Made by a program: the position numbers and the translations under genes
Shown here: one piece after another, positions 8,384 to 18,029 of the stretch
Numbering within the stretch: position 1 is the first letter of the stretch
How the letters are laid out: each line of letters starts with the position of its first letter
Notes under the pieces: generated by a model
Told to the model about the DNA's origin: nothing
The model's database searches: none
The model's input: only the letters and a program-made list of their open reading frames with translations
Source of the DNA: CAZCBX01 sp964497185
Lineage (GTDB): Bacteria > Bdellovibrionota_G > JALEGL01 > JAGRMV01
Length of the DNA: 64,000 nucleotides
Direction of reading: 5' to 3'
NCBI GenBank assembly: GCA_964497185.1
Contig: CAZCBX010000001.1
Span: 124,001 to 188,000, forward strand

Positions 8384-10372
8384 TTAGCGAAGCTCGACAA
8401 TTTCGTTTTGGTGGACAGTCAAAATGGACAATGTTCTTAACGCTTCTCTGGAAGAAGCAAAACCGGTAAAACCAGTGACACCTTGAAAGTTTGTGTTTTT
8501 ATTTAAAAGGGCTTTGACCAATTTTTTGCGTGATTTTGGGTTGTTTTTTTGCAGTTGGTCCATCAAAAAGCGCAGCGAGTCGTAACTTTGTGCTTCAAGA
8601 ATCGATGGTTCATATCCATAATGAGTATAAAACGTTTGCATAAACTTTTGCACATGCGGTGCTTGGTTTTTGATAAAAAATGAATCGGTAAAGATGGCAC
8701 CTTCCAAATCTTGACCAATGTTATCTTGCAAGAGTTTTTTGTTGTCCCATAAATTGGTGCCAAGCACCTGCACGCCACGAACATCATGGTATTTTAAGGC
8801 GGGTAAAATCAAACGAGCTTTGCTGTAGTGGTCGGGAATAAAAATGGCTTCAAAATCAACGATGGGTGGCAAATACTCTAACGGATAGCATGCGGGCAGT
8901 TCCAAGCCTTTCTTTTTATGAAGCTCCCATTTTTTGCTATTGGCGGGCCCACAAATTTCACCCCTGCGCAGTTCAATTGGTGACAGACCCACCAAACGTT
9001 TAATGGGTTTAGAAAAATCGGTGGCTTCTTCTTCGTAGCCTTCCGCACCATGAATTTTGCCGCCGTATTTTTCAAACTCTTTCCAAAAAATTTGCATGAA
9101 TTCTTTTCCGTAGGCGGTTTCTGGATACAAAATGGCCATGCGATGAATGCCCAAGATACCGTTGGTGAGCTGAGCCAGGGCAATGGCCTGTTCTTTTTTG
9201 GTTAAGCTGTTGCGAAAAAGCGTTTGGCCCATTTGTGTAAGGTTCTCTTTGGTCGACATGGATAAAACGGGCAGGTCAAATTGTTGGGCTAAGTCCGCAA
9301 TGTTTTCGGTTTCGTCGGCAGACAATGGGCCCACGATGGCCACCACATGGTGTTTGTATATAAGGTTTTTGGCTTTTTCACGCGCAATGGAAGGGTCGCT
9401 CTGGGTGTCTTCAATGATTAATTCAAAGGGGTGGTTGGCTTGGTCATCGACAAAGGTGCCCAGTGCCAAGGTTAAACCGTTGAGTACCAGTTGGCCCAAC
9501 GTTTCTCTTTCGCCCGATAAGGGCAAAAGCACGCCAATTTTCTGTACATTGGCGGTATCGGCTTTTTCGTACATTTGAGAAAGGTCAAAAACATTTTGCA
9601 TCTTAGGATGCATGGGAAAGTTTTCTAAAAAATAGGCCGACCACGATTGCATGGCACGGGTTCGATCTTCTTGCTGATAACGCTGGGTGAGCTCATATGC
9701 AATGTATCCCGAAGGAAATTCTTTGGGATAGCGTTCAACGACCTTTTCTAAAAAAGCTTTGTTGTCTTCTTTTTCAATCAGCGCAATGATTTTTTCCCGC
9801 GTTTGTTGGTACAGCGGATGGGTGGCGTCCATGGTTTTGCTTTTTTGAATGCGCCACGCCAAACCATAACGGGTGTCTTCTGGGTGGGCCCGATAGCAGT
9901 TTTGAACGTGGGAGGATATCTTGGCTTGATCTTGCACCGACAAATCGCTCAAGTTTAAGTTTAAAACGGAATCCAGCAAACCCTCGCAATCTGCCTGCTG
10001 GCTCTGCAATGTTAACAAGTCGCGGTATGCAGCGGAACGCACATCGCTTTGTGGGTAACTTTTGGTTAATTCGGTTAGCAGCGTCTGGGCCTGGGCGTTT
10101 TGATTTTGACGCATTTGAATCTGCGCACATCGCAGTAATGCATTGTCCGCCACACGGGTGTTGGGATACTGAGTTGATAGGGAATAAAATTGGTTGTAGG
10201 CGGCATCCAACTGGCCTTGATTCAACAAAGCCTGGGCTTGGTCGTACAGGGTTTGCGCTTGGGCTTGAACCTCAGGCGGTGCTTCGCGACGACTGGGCGC
10301 AAGGGTTTCGCAGGCGGTTAAAAAAAGCAACACACAAAGTGCAACGTTACGAATCAAGTGAAATGTCTCCAT
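8384..10372 (-). CDS. LpoA-like lipoprotein: TPR plus type I periplasmic binding domain
   Basis: A 662-residue lipoprotein (METFHLIRNVALCVLLFLTAC, Cys21). Residues about 35-290 are helical repeats (TPR-like); residues about 300-655 are a LivJ/LpoA-type binding fold starting KIGVLLPLSGERETLGQLVL. This architecture is that of LpoA-like penicillin-binding-protein activators, which span from the outer membrane to PBP1A; a solute-binding role is the alternative. The upstream in-frame start at 10474 is rejected because the signal peptide begins at 10372. It overlaps the end of dnaK by 26 bp, so it is probably the last gene of the hemW-grpE-dnaK group. Confidence 0.78.
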   Translation of the reverse strand: METFHLIRNVALCVLLFLTACETLAPSRREAPPEVQAQAQTLYDQAQALLNQGQLDAAYNQFYSLSTQYPNTRVADNALLRCAQIQMRQNQNAQAQTLLTELTKSYPQSDVRSAAYRDLLTLQSQQADCEGLLDSVLNLNLSDLSVQDQAKISSHVQNCYRAHPEDTRYGLAWRIQKSKTMDATHPLYQQTREKIIALIEKEDNKAFLEKVVERYPKEFPSGYIAYELTQRYQQEDRTRAMQSWSAYFLENFPMHPKMQNVFDLSQMYEKADTANVQKIGVLLPLSGERETLGQLVLNGLTLALGTFVDDQANHPFELIIEDTQSDPSIAREKAKNLIYKHHVVAIVGPLSADETENIADLAQQFDLPVLSMSTKENLTQMGQTLFRNSLTKKEQAIALAQLTNGILGIHRMAILYPETAYGKEFMQIFWKEFEKYGGKIHGAEGYEEEATDFSKPIKRLVGLSPIELRRGEICGPANSKKWELHKKKGLELPACYPLEYLPPIVDFEAIFIPDHYSKARLILPALKYHDVRGVQVLGTNLWDNKKLLQDNIGQDLEGAIFTDSFFIKNQAPHVQKFMQTFYTHYGYEPSILEAQSYDSLRFLMDQLQKNNPKSRKKLVKALLNKNTNFQGVTGFTGFASSREALRTLSILTVHQNEIVELR

Positions 10373-12164
10373 ACAGAATTTCAGCAATGCGGTGAGAGGC
10401 GCTGCTGAGTAAGGCGAGGGCATCATTGATTTCATCCAGCGACTCGTTTTCCAAGGCGGCTTTGGCTTTTTCAAACGCTTCGTCGAGCTGGGTGCGGTCG
10501 GCGTCCTCTAACGAATCGCGAATTTCGCCAAAAGAGCGTTCGGACGAGTACAACAAACCTTGAAGTTCATTTTTGGCTTCCACCAAAGCACGCGTGTTTT
10601 GATCTTGTGACTCTTTGCTCTGTGCTTCGGCGATAATGCGTTCGATTTCAGATTCATTCAAACCACTGGTGGCATTGATTTTAACGGATTGTTCTCGTCC
10701 TGTGCCCAAATCCTTGGCCGACACGGACACAATGCCGTTGGAATCGATTTCAAAAGCCACTTCGATTTGCGGTACGCCGCGTGGGGCGGGGGGAATGCCC
10801 ACCAATTCAAATATAGCCAGGGATTTGTTGTGCTCCACGAGTTCGCGCTCGCCTTGCAAGACATGAACACGTACCATGTCCTGGTTGTCGACGGTGGTTG
10901 AAAAAATTTCGCTGGTTTGGGTGGGAATGGTTGTGTTTTTTTCGATGAGTTTGGTGAAAATACCACCCTCGGTCTCAATGCCAATGGATAAAGGCGTAAC
11001 GTCCAGTAGCAGCACATCATCCACATCGCCTTGAATGACGCCCCCTTGAATGGCCGCACCAATGGCCACCACTTCATCAGGGTTGACGCCTTCGGCAGGG
11101 TCTTTGCCAAAGACGGCTTTGGCTTTTTCAATGACACACGGCATGCGTGTCATACCCCCCACCAACACCAGTTCATCAATTTGGTCGGCTGAAATGCCCG
11201 CATCGGCCAAGGCCGTATGGCAAGGAGCTTCCAAGCGCTCGATCAAATCTTCGACAAGAATTTCCAACTGCGCGCGGGTGAGTTTTTTGTTTAAGTGTTT
11301 GGGTTCACCGCCCACCGAAGAAATAAACGGAAGGTTGATTTCTGTTTCAAGGGTGGAGGAAAGTTCGTGTTTGGCTTTTTCAGATGCTTCTCGCAAACGC
11401 TGAAGGGCCATGGTGTCTTCTTGAAGGTCAATGCCCGTGTCTTCTTTAAACGAGCTGCACAGCCATTCGGTGATTTTTAAATCGAAATCTTCACCACCCA
11501 AAAAAGTGTCGCCATTGGTGGACTTAACATTAAAAACGCCATCGGCAATTTCCAAAATGGATACATCAAAGGTGCCGCCGCCCAAATCGAACACCACAAT
11601 TTTGCCAGATTTTTTCTGTTCCAAGCCATACGCCAGGGCAGCTGCCGTAGGCTCGTTGATGATGCGTTCAATGGTCAGTCCGGCAATTTTGCCTGCGTCT
11701 TTGGTGGCCTGGCGCTGCATGTCATCAAAATAAGCAGGAACGGTGATCACCGCTTGGGATACTTTGCTGCCAAGATATTCTTCGGCGATTTCTTTCATCA
11801 TTTGAAGCACCATGGCCGAAATTTCGGGGGGGCTGATGAGCTGGTCTTTGTGAGAAACCCAGGCGTCTTTGTTTTCGGAGGGCACAATGTCAAAGGAGTA
11901 TAGCTCTTTGGAGCGTGTCACTTCATCTGAATCAAACTTTCGCCCAATCAGGCGTTTGATGGCATAAAAAGTGTTTTTTGGGTTGGTGAGCATTTGCCGT
12001 TTGGCCACATGACCCAATAGACGTTCGCCCGCTTCATTGAAGGCCACAATCGATGGCGTTGTGCGTGATCCTTCTGCGTTGGGAATCACGATGGGCTGGC
12101 CCTGTTCCAACACGGATACACACGAGTTCATGGTTCCCAAATCGATGCCGATGATTTTGCTCAT
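10347..12164 (-). CDS. dnaK: Hsp70 chaperone DnaK
   Basis: A 605-residue DnaK: ATPase phosphate-1 loop IIGIDLGTMNSCVSVLEQGQ, phosphate-2 KIVVFDLGGGTFDVSILEI, adenosine motif VLVGGMTRMP, then the substrate-binding domain (about 375-500). It is shorter than typical DnaK (about 630-640) and lacks the usual acidic C-terminal tail; the lid ends EILYGDISLDS. The second Thr of the canonical GTTNS loop is Met (GTMNS). It lies 135 bp after grpE with a GAGAAG SD. No dnaJ or hrcA is in the window. It may be the housekeeping copy or a paralogue. Confidence 0.96.
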   Translation of the reverse strand: MSKIIGIDLGTMNSCVSVLEQGQPIVIPNAEGSRTTPSIVAFNEAGERLLGHVAKRQMLTNPKNTFYAIKRLIGRKFDSDEVTRSKELYSFDIVPSENKDAWVSHKDQLISPPEISAMVLQMMKEIAEEYLGSKVSQAVITVPAYFDDMQRQATKDAGKIAGLTIERIINEPTAAALAYGLEQKKSGKIVVFDLGGGTFDVSILEIADGVFNVKSTNGDTFLGGEDFDLKITEWLCSSFKEDTGIDLQEDTMALQRLREASEKAKHELSSTLETEINLPFISSVGGEPKHLNKKLTRAQLEILVEDLIERLEAPCHTALADAGISADQIDELVLVGGMTRMPCVIEKAKAVFGKDPAEGVNPDEVVAIGAAIQGGVIQGDVDDVLLLDVTPLSIGIETEGGIFTKLIEKNTTIPTQTSEIFSTTVDNQDMVRVHVLQGERELVEHNKSLAIFELVGIPPAPRGVPQIEVAFEIDSNGIVSVSAKDLGTGREQSVKINATSGLNESEIERIIAEAQSKESQDQNTRALVEAKNELQGLLYSSERSFGEIRDSLEDADRTQLDEAFEKAKAALENESLDEINDALALLSSASHRIAEILYGDISLDS

Positions 12165-12299
12165 AATGGTCTTCTCACTTTATTTTATTGCTTCATCTGT
12201 GGTTTCCAATAGGCAAAAGCATACCGTGTTTGGTGACGATTGTCCCCTGATTTTTCTTTTGATGGAGGGCGAAGAGAAGGGTGGCGAAGTAGCTACGCT

Positions 12300-12860
12300 T
12301 TAGGCGTCGTCTTCTGAGTCGGATGCATCATCGTTATTCATCTCTTTGGCCACGGTAACCAAGGCAGGACGCAATAATTTATCGTGATACATGTACATTT
12401 TTTGATGTTCCTGAAGCACGGTGCCGGCTTGCGCTTGATCTGATTCAACGTGGGACATGGCCTCGTGCATGTTGGGGTCAAAAGGTTGGCCGACAGTGCT
12501 TTTGGCTTGCAGTCCATGGCTTGCCAAATTGGAAGAGAGCTGGCCATAAATCATCCGAACGCCTTCTAAAATGGATTTTGCGTCTGAATCTTGCGATGAG
12601 TCCAAAGCCCGTTCAAAATTATCCAAAATGGGCAATAAATCATGAAGCAAGTTTTCGTTGCCATATTTAATGTACTGCGTTTTTTCCTTTTGAATGCGTT
12701 TGCGGTAATTATCAAAATCGGCGGTTAAGCGTACAAATTTATCATAGTACTCTTGTTCTTTGTCTTCCGTTTTTTTTGGGTCCACGGCATTTTCGGCTTC
12801 TTCTAAAATGTCAGAAGAAATTTCAACAGTGGGATTGCCTTGTTTGTCTGAGTCTTGCAT
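12300..12860 (-). CDS. grpE: Nucleotide exchange factor GrpE
   Basis: A 186-residue protein with an acidic N terminus, a long coiled coil (YYDKFVRLTADFDNYRKRIQ, residues 38-57) and the C-terminal beta domain containing FDPNMHEAMSHVESD, the GrpE signature. GrpE releases ADP from DnaK. The neighbouring dnaK supports this. The acidic tail (DDASDSEDDA) is longer than usual. Confidence 0.96.
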   Translation of the reverse strand: MQDSDKQGNPTVEISSDILEEAENAVDPKKTEDKEQEYYDKFVRLTADFDNYRKRIQKEKTQYIKYGNENLLHDLLPILDNFERALDSSQDSDAKSILEGVRMIYGQLSSNLASHGLQAKSTVGQPFDPNMHEAMSHVESDQAQAGTVLQEHQKMYMYHDKLLRPALVTVAKEMNNDDASDSEDDA

Positions 12861-12894
12861 GATCTGCTTTCATATCAAGCTTTTAAAAGCTTGT

Positions 12895-14070
12895 CTATGC
12901 CTCCTGGCGGCTTGTTAAAAGTCGCTGAGCCCATCCATCTGCGAAGATGCGCTGTTGGGAGGGCAGGCTGAGGCGAGTTTGGCCATGGATTTGTTGGAGC
13001 TGAAGGTGACCTGCGGCAAGTCCTTGATCGATTGCGTGCTGCATGGCCGGGTCAAAAAGTGAAAACGCCTGAAGCGTGTCGTAGTCTATGCCCGTTTCCA
13101 AGCGAAGGCCCGTCATGATACGCTCCTCCTCCCACTGAGCTTGTGTGAGGTTGGTCCAGTGCGTGCGCTTTGTCCAAAAATGGGTGGGTGTTTGGATGTA
13201 TTGGGAAAATGTATGGGGGTTGATGACACGTTGGTGCTGGGTGCCATCCGACCATCGACCATGGGCAGAAGGACCAAGGCCCCAATACGCGCCGCCCTCC
13301 CATGCGTGAAGATTGTGCTTGGCCACCTTGCCATCGCGGGCCGCATTGGAAATTTCGTACGCTTGATACCCGGCGGTTTTCAGCAGGTCTTTGATGGCAA
13401 AAAATTGAGCCGCTTGGTCCGCTTCGGAGGGCAAAGCCAGCGTGTTTTGCTGTGCTTTTTTGTAAAAAACAGTTTTGGGTTCAATGGTCAGCTCATACGT
13501 GGATATGTGTTCGGGTGTCCAGGGGGCTATTTGGGCAAAGCTTTGGGGCCACCACTTTGATGATTGAGGGTGCGTGCCAAACATTAAATCAACGCTCAGG
13601 TTTTTAACACCATGCTCGCGCAAGCAATCCAGGGCGTGACGGTTATGGGTGCTTCGATGCATGCGGCCCAAATGAGCCAATTCTGGATCTTGCATGCTTT
13701 GGATGCCCAAGCTAAAACGATTGACCCCCGCAGCCAACCATGCTTGAACTGCACGCCGCTGCACGTCTTCAGGATTGCACTCTAGGGTAATTTCGGCGTG
13801 ACGGTCGATGCCATGCACGCGATGAAGTGTTTCCAAAATGCGCGCAATAATATGAGGCGGCACCCAACTTGGGGTGCCGCCACCGATAAATACAGTGGAA
13901 GCCTGCTCAAAATGGGCCCAAAAGGGCGCGCTATGTTCCAGCTCAGCCAAGATTTGTTGTACAAACGTTTCCAACGCCGCGGGCTGCCGCCGCAGCGTAA
14001 TGGAAAAATCACAAAACGGACACTGGCTCCGACAAAACGGAATGTGAATATAAACGCCTAAACCAGTCAT
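12895..14070 (-). CDS. hemW: Radical SAM HemW-family protein
   Basis: A 391-residue protein starting MTGLGVYIHIPFCRSQCPFC, with the radical SAM CxxxCxxC motif preceded by the HemW-type YIHIPFC. It also has FIGGGTPS, ECNPE, the dimer-interface GVNRFSLGIQS and the HemW feature HNLHAWEGGAYWGLGPSAHG. HemW is a haem chaperone that was long annotated as oxygen-independent coproporphyrinogen III oxidase. The TTG start at 14085 would add five residues; ATG at 14070 is preferred. It lies upstream of grpE by 34 bp. Confidence 0.92.
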   Translation of the reverse strand: MTGLGVYIHIPFCRSQCPFCDFSITLRRQPAALETFVQQILAELEHSAPFWAHFEQASTVFIGGGTPSWVPPHIIARILETLHRVHGIDRHAEITLECNPEDVQRRAVQAWLAAGVNRFSLGIQSMQDPELAHLGRMHRSTHNRHALDCLREHGVKNLSVDLMFGTHPQSSKWWPQSFAQIAPWTPEHISTYELTIEPKTVFYKKAQQNTLALPSEADQAAQFFAIKDLLKTAGYQAYEISNAARDGKVAKHNLHAWEGGAYWGLGPSAHGRWSDGTQHQRVINPHTFSQYIQTPTHFWTKRTHWTNLTQAQWEEERIMTGLRLETGIDYDTLQAFSLFDPAMQHAIDQGLAAGHLQLQQIHGQTRLSLPSQQRIFADGWAQRLLTSRQEA

Positions 14071-14218
14071 AATGCTTTGTAGCAAAGCCTAAAGCGTTTG
14101 CCTAGCAGTCAAAGTAATGGAAAAGCGTCAAAACAAATATGACAGCGTTGCATTGATTTTTAGAAGCACGATGAAATTTTACCGTTTACCCCTCTGTAGA
14201 ATAAAGATACACGGGGGC

Positions 14219-15466
14219 ATGGCGCAAATGGGTCCGGAGAAAAAAGTGTTCGACAATGGGTTGACGTTGCTTGTGCAGCCCATGGCATCCAGGCAGACGG
14301 TTTCGTTTCAGTGGTGGGTGCGTGCGGGCAGTGGGGATGAAAGCCTCGATCAACGAGGCGCTGCGCATTTTTTAGAGCATATGCTCTTTACGCAAGGGGC
14401 CACCAGCGCGCAAACCAATGTGTATTTACTTCAAGAGATGGAACGTTTGGGTGGGTATGCCAACGCCTTTACCACGTATGATCATACGGGGTATGAATGC
14501 TGTGTGCCGGCCATCCACTGGGTTAAAGGGTTGAACTGGTTGATGGAAGTGCTGGGGCAGCTCGATGTTCATCCTCAAGAATTTTTAAAAGAAAAGGAAG
14601 TTGTTGCGCAGGAGCAGCGTGACGATCAGCAGCAGCCGTCAGTGCAGTTTGAAGAGCAGCTTTGGCAACGAACTTGCCCGCTTCATCCCATGGGCCAACC
14701 CATCTTGGGCAAGCCCGAACAAATCCAGGCACTGACGCCCGATGCCATTGAAACATTTTATCAAACCCATTATCAACCCAATCAAATGATCCTGTCGGTG
14801 GCAGGGCCTGTCACCCTGGCAGAGATCGAGCGCGAATTGCTGCCCAACATTGATCACTGGAAAAATAAAGATGTTGAGCGTCGCGCACCATCCATGCAAG
14901 AAGCATTTAAAGCCCAAGATTGGACCTGGCACCATGGACAGCATGAGCATTTGGTTCAGTGGTTATGGCCCATTGTAGGGTACGGACATCCAGACGTGCC
15001 AGGCCTGGAGTGGCTGGCCAGCGTATTGGGCGGGGGTTCCCATGCATGGTTGCATGCGCATTTGCGTCTGCAGCGCAACTGGGTGCGTAGCATTCGGGCC
15101 AGTGTTTTTTTAACCGACTGGGGCGGGCTTTTTGTCATCGATGCCTATCCATTGCCAAATCGTGTTGACCAAGTGGTGGACCAAGTGGAAGCCATGCTGC
15201 GCGCACCCGAAACCATACCCAAAGAGATGTTGGCTTATGCGGCGGCCGATTTGGAAAAAGAATACATTTACAGTTTGGATACCACCACGGCCCGCGCCAA
15301 GATGAACATCACTTTTGAAATGTTTTTTGGCGGCGCATCCCATCAGCATGCCTACTATCAGAATATTCAACACTTCCAGTTGGAGGACGCCATGGCATGG
15401 GTGCAAAAATATTTGCACGGGCCGCATGCCAAAGGGCAATGGTTGCCGGAGAAACCATCATGTTAA
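14219..15466 (+). CDS. M16 zinc metalloprotease, catalytic subunit
   Basis: A 415-residue M16 (pitrilysin/insulinase) protein with the inverted zinc motif HxxEH (H50-F-L-E53-H54) and a third ligand candidate E132 (KEKEVVAQEQ), about 78 residues later as expected. The start at 14219 (MAQMGPEKKVFDNGLTLLVQ) is where homology to the family begins; the longer frame from 14117 is rejected. There is no signal peptide, so it is probably cytoplasmic. The next gene is an M16 partner overlapping by 7 bp, which points to a heterodimeric protease as in mitochondrial processing peptidase and some bacterial pairs. Confidence 0.9.
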   Translation: MAQMGPEKKVFDNGLTLLVQPMASRQTVSFQWWVRAGSGDESLDQRGAAHFLEHMLFTQGATSAQTNVYLLQEMERLGGYANAFTTYDHTGYECCVPAIHWVKGLNWLMEVLGQLDVHPQEFLKEKEVVAQEQRDDQQQPSVQFEEQLWQRTCPLHPMGQPILGKPEQIQALTPDAIETFYQTHYQPNQMILSVAGPVTLAEIERELLPNIDHWKNKDVERRAPSMQEAFKAQDWTWHHGQHEHLVQWLWPIVGYGHPDVPGLEWLASVLGGGSHAWLHAHLRLQRNWVRSIRASVFLTDWGGLFVIDAYPLPNRVDQVVDQVEAMLRAPETIPKEMLAYAAADLEKEYIYSLDTTTARAKMNITFEMFFGGASHQHAYYQNIQHFQLEDAMAWVQKYLHGPHAKGQWLPEKPSC

Positions 15467-16683
15467 CACGGTCGTTTCATCGGTGGTCGCCGCACCCGGG
15501 GTGGGTTATATTTTACGAAGAAGTGCCTGGTCTGGCTGTGAGCGCGCTGGATATAATGGTGGGTGCAGGACAGGTGGCAGAAAGCAAAGAACAAGTCGGC
15601 TACGCCCACATGGTGGCTTCCATCTATGATCGGGGCAGCGCGGTGCACACCGACGCCGATATGCAACGCTTTGAATGCCTGGATCAAGCGCAAATCGAAG
15701 GCATCGTGGGTGATCACTTAATGGGTATCGAATGCCAAATTCCCAGCCATCGATGGCAAACGATGTTGGACCATGCATGGCAGATCTTTCTTGAGCCTCG
15801 TTTTGAAACCAAGGTGTGGGAAGAAGAAAAACAATGCGTGCTGGCAGAAATCCAAACGATGGAAGATTATCCGGAGGCCCGCCTATCCAAAGCATTTTGG
15901 GCCGCCATGTTTCCGAATCATCCCTATGGTCAACATCCATGGGGTGACGCAGAGTCCCTCGAATCCAGCACAGCCAGCTTGGCCCAGGCATGGTATCGAC
16001 AAGTGCTGGCGCAGTATCCAATTTATATATCGATGGTGGGCGCCCAGCCGGTTGAAGAAGTTCAAGCCCACATCAGCCGCTGGACAAGGCCGGCATTTCA
16101 ACCAGTAGAACACACCTGGCCACCCGCAAAAACCCATACCCAACCCATCACGTTGCATCATTCTGGAGACAAACAAATGGTGCAGCTGGGGTATGCCACG
16201 GTCGGTGCCAATCATGCGGATCGCAGTGTATTGGAATGGATTCGTCATTATTGGGTCAATGCCACCATGGGCGTGTTGTATCAGCGCATCCGTGAAGAAT
16301 TGGGCTTGGTCTACGGCCTAGACTGTTTTGCCCGATACGGCCAGTTGCAAGGTTGTTTGGGGTTGTCTTTCAGTGCAGACCCCACCAACATTGATTTGAT
16401 CATGGAAGCAATCAATACCCACGTGCAACGACTGATCGAGCCCGGACCTTCTCTAGAAGACATGCAACGCATGCAATTGTATTTGGAAGGACAATGTTTG
16501 ATGGAAATGGATTCGCCCATCAGCCATTTGGTATACCGGTATCAAAATGAAATTTTAGGGGTGACCCTGGATCCCTGGGCGCAGTGCAAAGCCATGCAGT
16601 CGGTCACCCATGAGGACCTTCAACGCGTGGCTCAAACCTATCTTCTAAAGCCTTGTGCTTTTGTCACCATGGCCCCGCAGTAA
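15460..16683 (+). CDS. M16 protease family protein, non-catalytic partner
   Basis: A 407-residue M16 protein starting MLTRSFHRWSPHPGWVIFYE. At the site equivalent to HxxEH it reads H50-M-V-A-S54, so the catalytic Glu and second His are lost while the fold continues (LAEIQTMEDYPEARLSKAFW; HPYGQHPWGDAESL). Such partners bind substrate in M16 heterodimers. The start ATG overlaps the previous stop (ATGTTAA), a translational coupling arrangement. Upstream in-frame starts from 15397 lie inside the previous gene and are rejected. Confidence 0.88.
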   Translation: MLTRSFHRWSPHPGWVIFYEEVPGLAVSALDIMVGAGQVAESKEQVGYAHMVASIYDRGSAVHTDADMQRFECLDQAQIEGIVGDHLMGIECQIPSHRWQTMLDHAWQIFLEPRFETKVWEEEKQCVLAEIQTMEDYPEARLSKAFWAAMFPNHPYGQHPWGDAESLESSTASLAQAWYRQVLAQYPIYISMVGAQPVEEVQAHISRWTRPAFQPVEHTWPPAKTHTQPITLHHSGDKQMVQLGYATVGANHADRSVLEWIRHYWVNATMGVLYQRIREELGLVYGLDCFARYGQLQGCLGLSFSADPTNIDLIMEAINTHVQRLIEPGPSLEDMQRMQLYLEGQCLMEMDSPISHLVYRYQNEILGVTLDPWAQCKAMQSVTHEDLQRVAQTYLLKPCAFVTMAPQ

Positions 16684-16712
16684 TCCTGGCGTGAGCGTTA
16701 ACGAACGTACAC

Positions 16713-16742
16713 CATAGCTTGTCCAATATTTGTTGGACTATG
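16713..16742. terminator. Hairpin in the convergent gap, possible bidirectional terminator
   Basis: CATAG (16713-16717) and TCCAA pair with TTGGA and CTATG (ending 16742) around a TATTTG loop, with a 4-nt bulge. It lies in the 54-bp gap between the convergent M16 and anmK genes and includes the anmK stop codon. There is no strong T-run on either side, so termination is only suggested. Confidence 0.4.
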
Positions 16743-17901
16743 AGCCGGCCGGAGAGGCCAGCGCAATTTCGCCGCAAATGCACGGGCTGGTGGCCCCTGT
16801 CACAGCAGGTATGTTGGCCGGTATACGATGCCAACATGCATGGGCCAACAACCCAAAACATAGGCCTTCAATGGTATCCGGCGCAAAGCCCATTTCATTG
16901 GAAGTTTGTACCTGGATGTCAGGCAGCAACGTCTGAAGGTTTTTGATCAGCACTGGATTGTACGCCCCGCCGCCACAAGCGATAAGCCGCGTGACTCCTT
17001 GAATTCGGCTGTCATGATGGATGGCATCGGCAATGCTCCGTGCGGTGGCATAATTGGCAGTGGCCAATGCATCTTCCATACTTAACGACAACCACTGATC
17101 GCGTTGGGGGCTCAAATCCACTTCGCCAAAGGCTTCAAAACCGGTGGACTTGGGTGGTGTTTGTTGAAAGTAAGCATGAGACAAAAGCGTGTTGAGCATG
17201 GCTTCATCAATGGTCCCTTTGGCAGCGCATTGGCCGTCGCGATCCAACTTGGTTTTTCCCTCGGTGTGCCACCCCATCAAAGTGTCCATCCACAAGTTGG
17301 CAGGACCCGTATCATAGCCCAGCGTGCATCGACCCTCTTCCAACAAACTGATGTTGGCAATGCCACCCAGGTTTAACACAACAATGGTTTCATCCGGGTT
17401 GCCCCACAGTTTTTCATGTCCGTAACAAGCCATGGGTGCGCCCTGACCGCCCAACATCATGTCACGGCTTCGAAAGCGGCCCACCGTATCGATGCCCACC
17501 GCTTGCGCCAAGTTGGATAGTTCCAACGCCTGAATCGATAGCCCCGGTTGGTTCTCATGGGGCGGCTGATGAAACACGGTTTGTCCGTGGGCACCGATAA
17601 AGTCGATGTCGCTGGGTGAAACCCCTGCTTTTTGGATCAAGCTTTTTACGGCCTCGGCATACAATTCACTCACGTATTGACTGAGCGCAAATGCGCTTTT
17701 CATATCGTTGGTGTTGAGAATTTGTTGAACTTTTTCTGCGTACCCATCGGGAAAAGAATGTGGATGGTGGTGCAAGGCTTCCACCAGCCAAGGGCCTTTT
17801 CGTGGGGTAAAGCGTGCATACACTGCGTCAATGCCATCCATCGAGGTGCCGCTCATCACACCGATGCATGCAAATGGTTGATCGAAAGAGGCGCTTTTCA
17901 T
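16738..17901 (-). CDS. anmK: Anhydro-N-acetylmuramic acid kinase
   Basis: A 387-residue kinase with the AnmK signature GVMSGTSMDGIDAVYARF and FIGAHGQTVFHQP, VVLNLGGIANIS, GYDTGPANLWMD and LIACGGGAYNP. It phosphorylates and opens 1,6-anhydro-MurNAc from peptidoglycan turnover to MurNAc-6-phosphate. Full length. It is convergent with the M16 pair. A lytic transglycosylase-type gene, mltG, also lies in this window. Confidence 0.95.
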   Translation of the reverse strand: MKSASFDQPFACIGVMSGTSMDGIDAVYARFTPRKGPWLVEALHHHPHSFPDGYAEKVQQILNTNDMKSAFALSQYVSELYAEAVKSLIQKAGVSPSDIDFIGAHGQTVFHQPPHENQPGLSIQALELSNLAQAVGIDTVGRFRSRDMMLGGQGAPMACYGHEKLWGNPDETIVVLNLGGIANISLLEEGRCTLGYDTGPANLWMDTLMGWHTEGKTKLDRDGQCAAKGTIDEAMLNTLLSHAYFQQTPPKSTGFEAFGEVDLSPQRDQWLSLSMEDALATANYATARSIADAIHHDSRIQGVTRLIACGGGAYNPVLIKNLQTLLPDIQVQTSNEMGFAPDTIEGLCFGLLAHACWHRIPANIPAVTGATSPCICGEIALASPAGS

Positions 17902-18029
17902 GATAAGCAGTGTATCCTAGCTTGCCTCAAAGATCACATTGAAAAACGTAACCTTTGGTTAACACTTGAATTTTTTTGACAAAGATCCCTTCGTGCATTC
18001 AAGTCCTTGGTGTAAACTGATTTGTAATC

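Noticed and set aside
8367..8396. Possible terminator between the MlaC-like and LpoA-like genes
   Set aside because: The T-run lies before the small stem on the plus strand and an A-run follows it on the minus strand, so neither strand gives a proper terminator.
17949..17961. Inverted repeat TAACC-TTT-GGTTA between anmK and the FHA-GGDEF gene
   Set aside because: Only 5-bp arms, common by chance in a 128-bp AT-rich gap; no other copy noticed.
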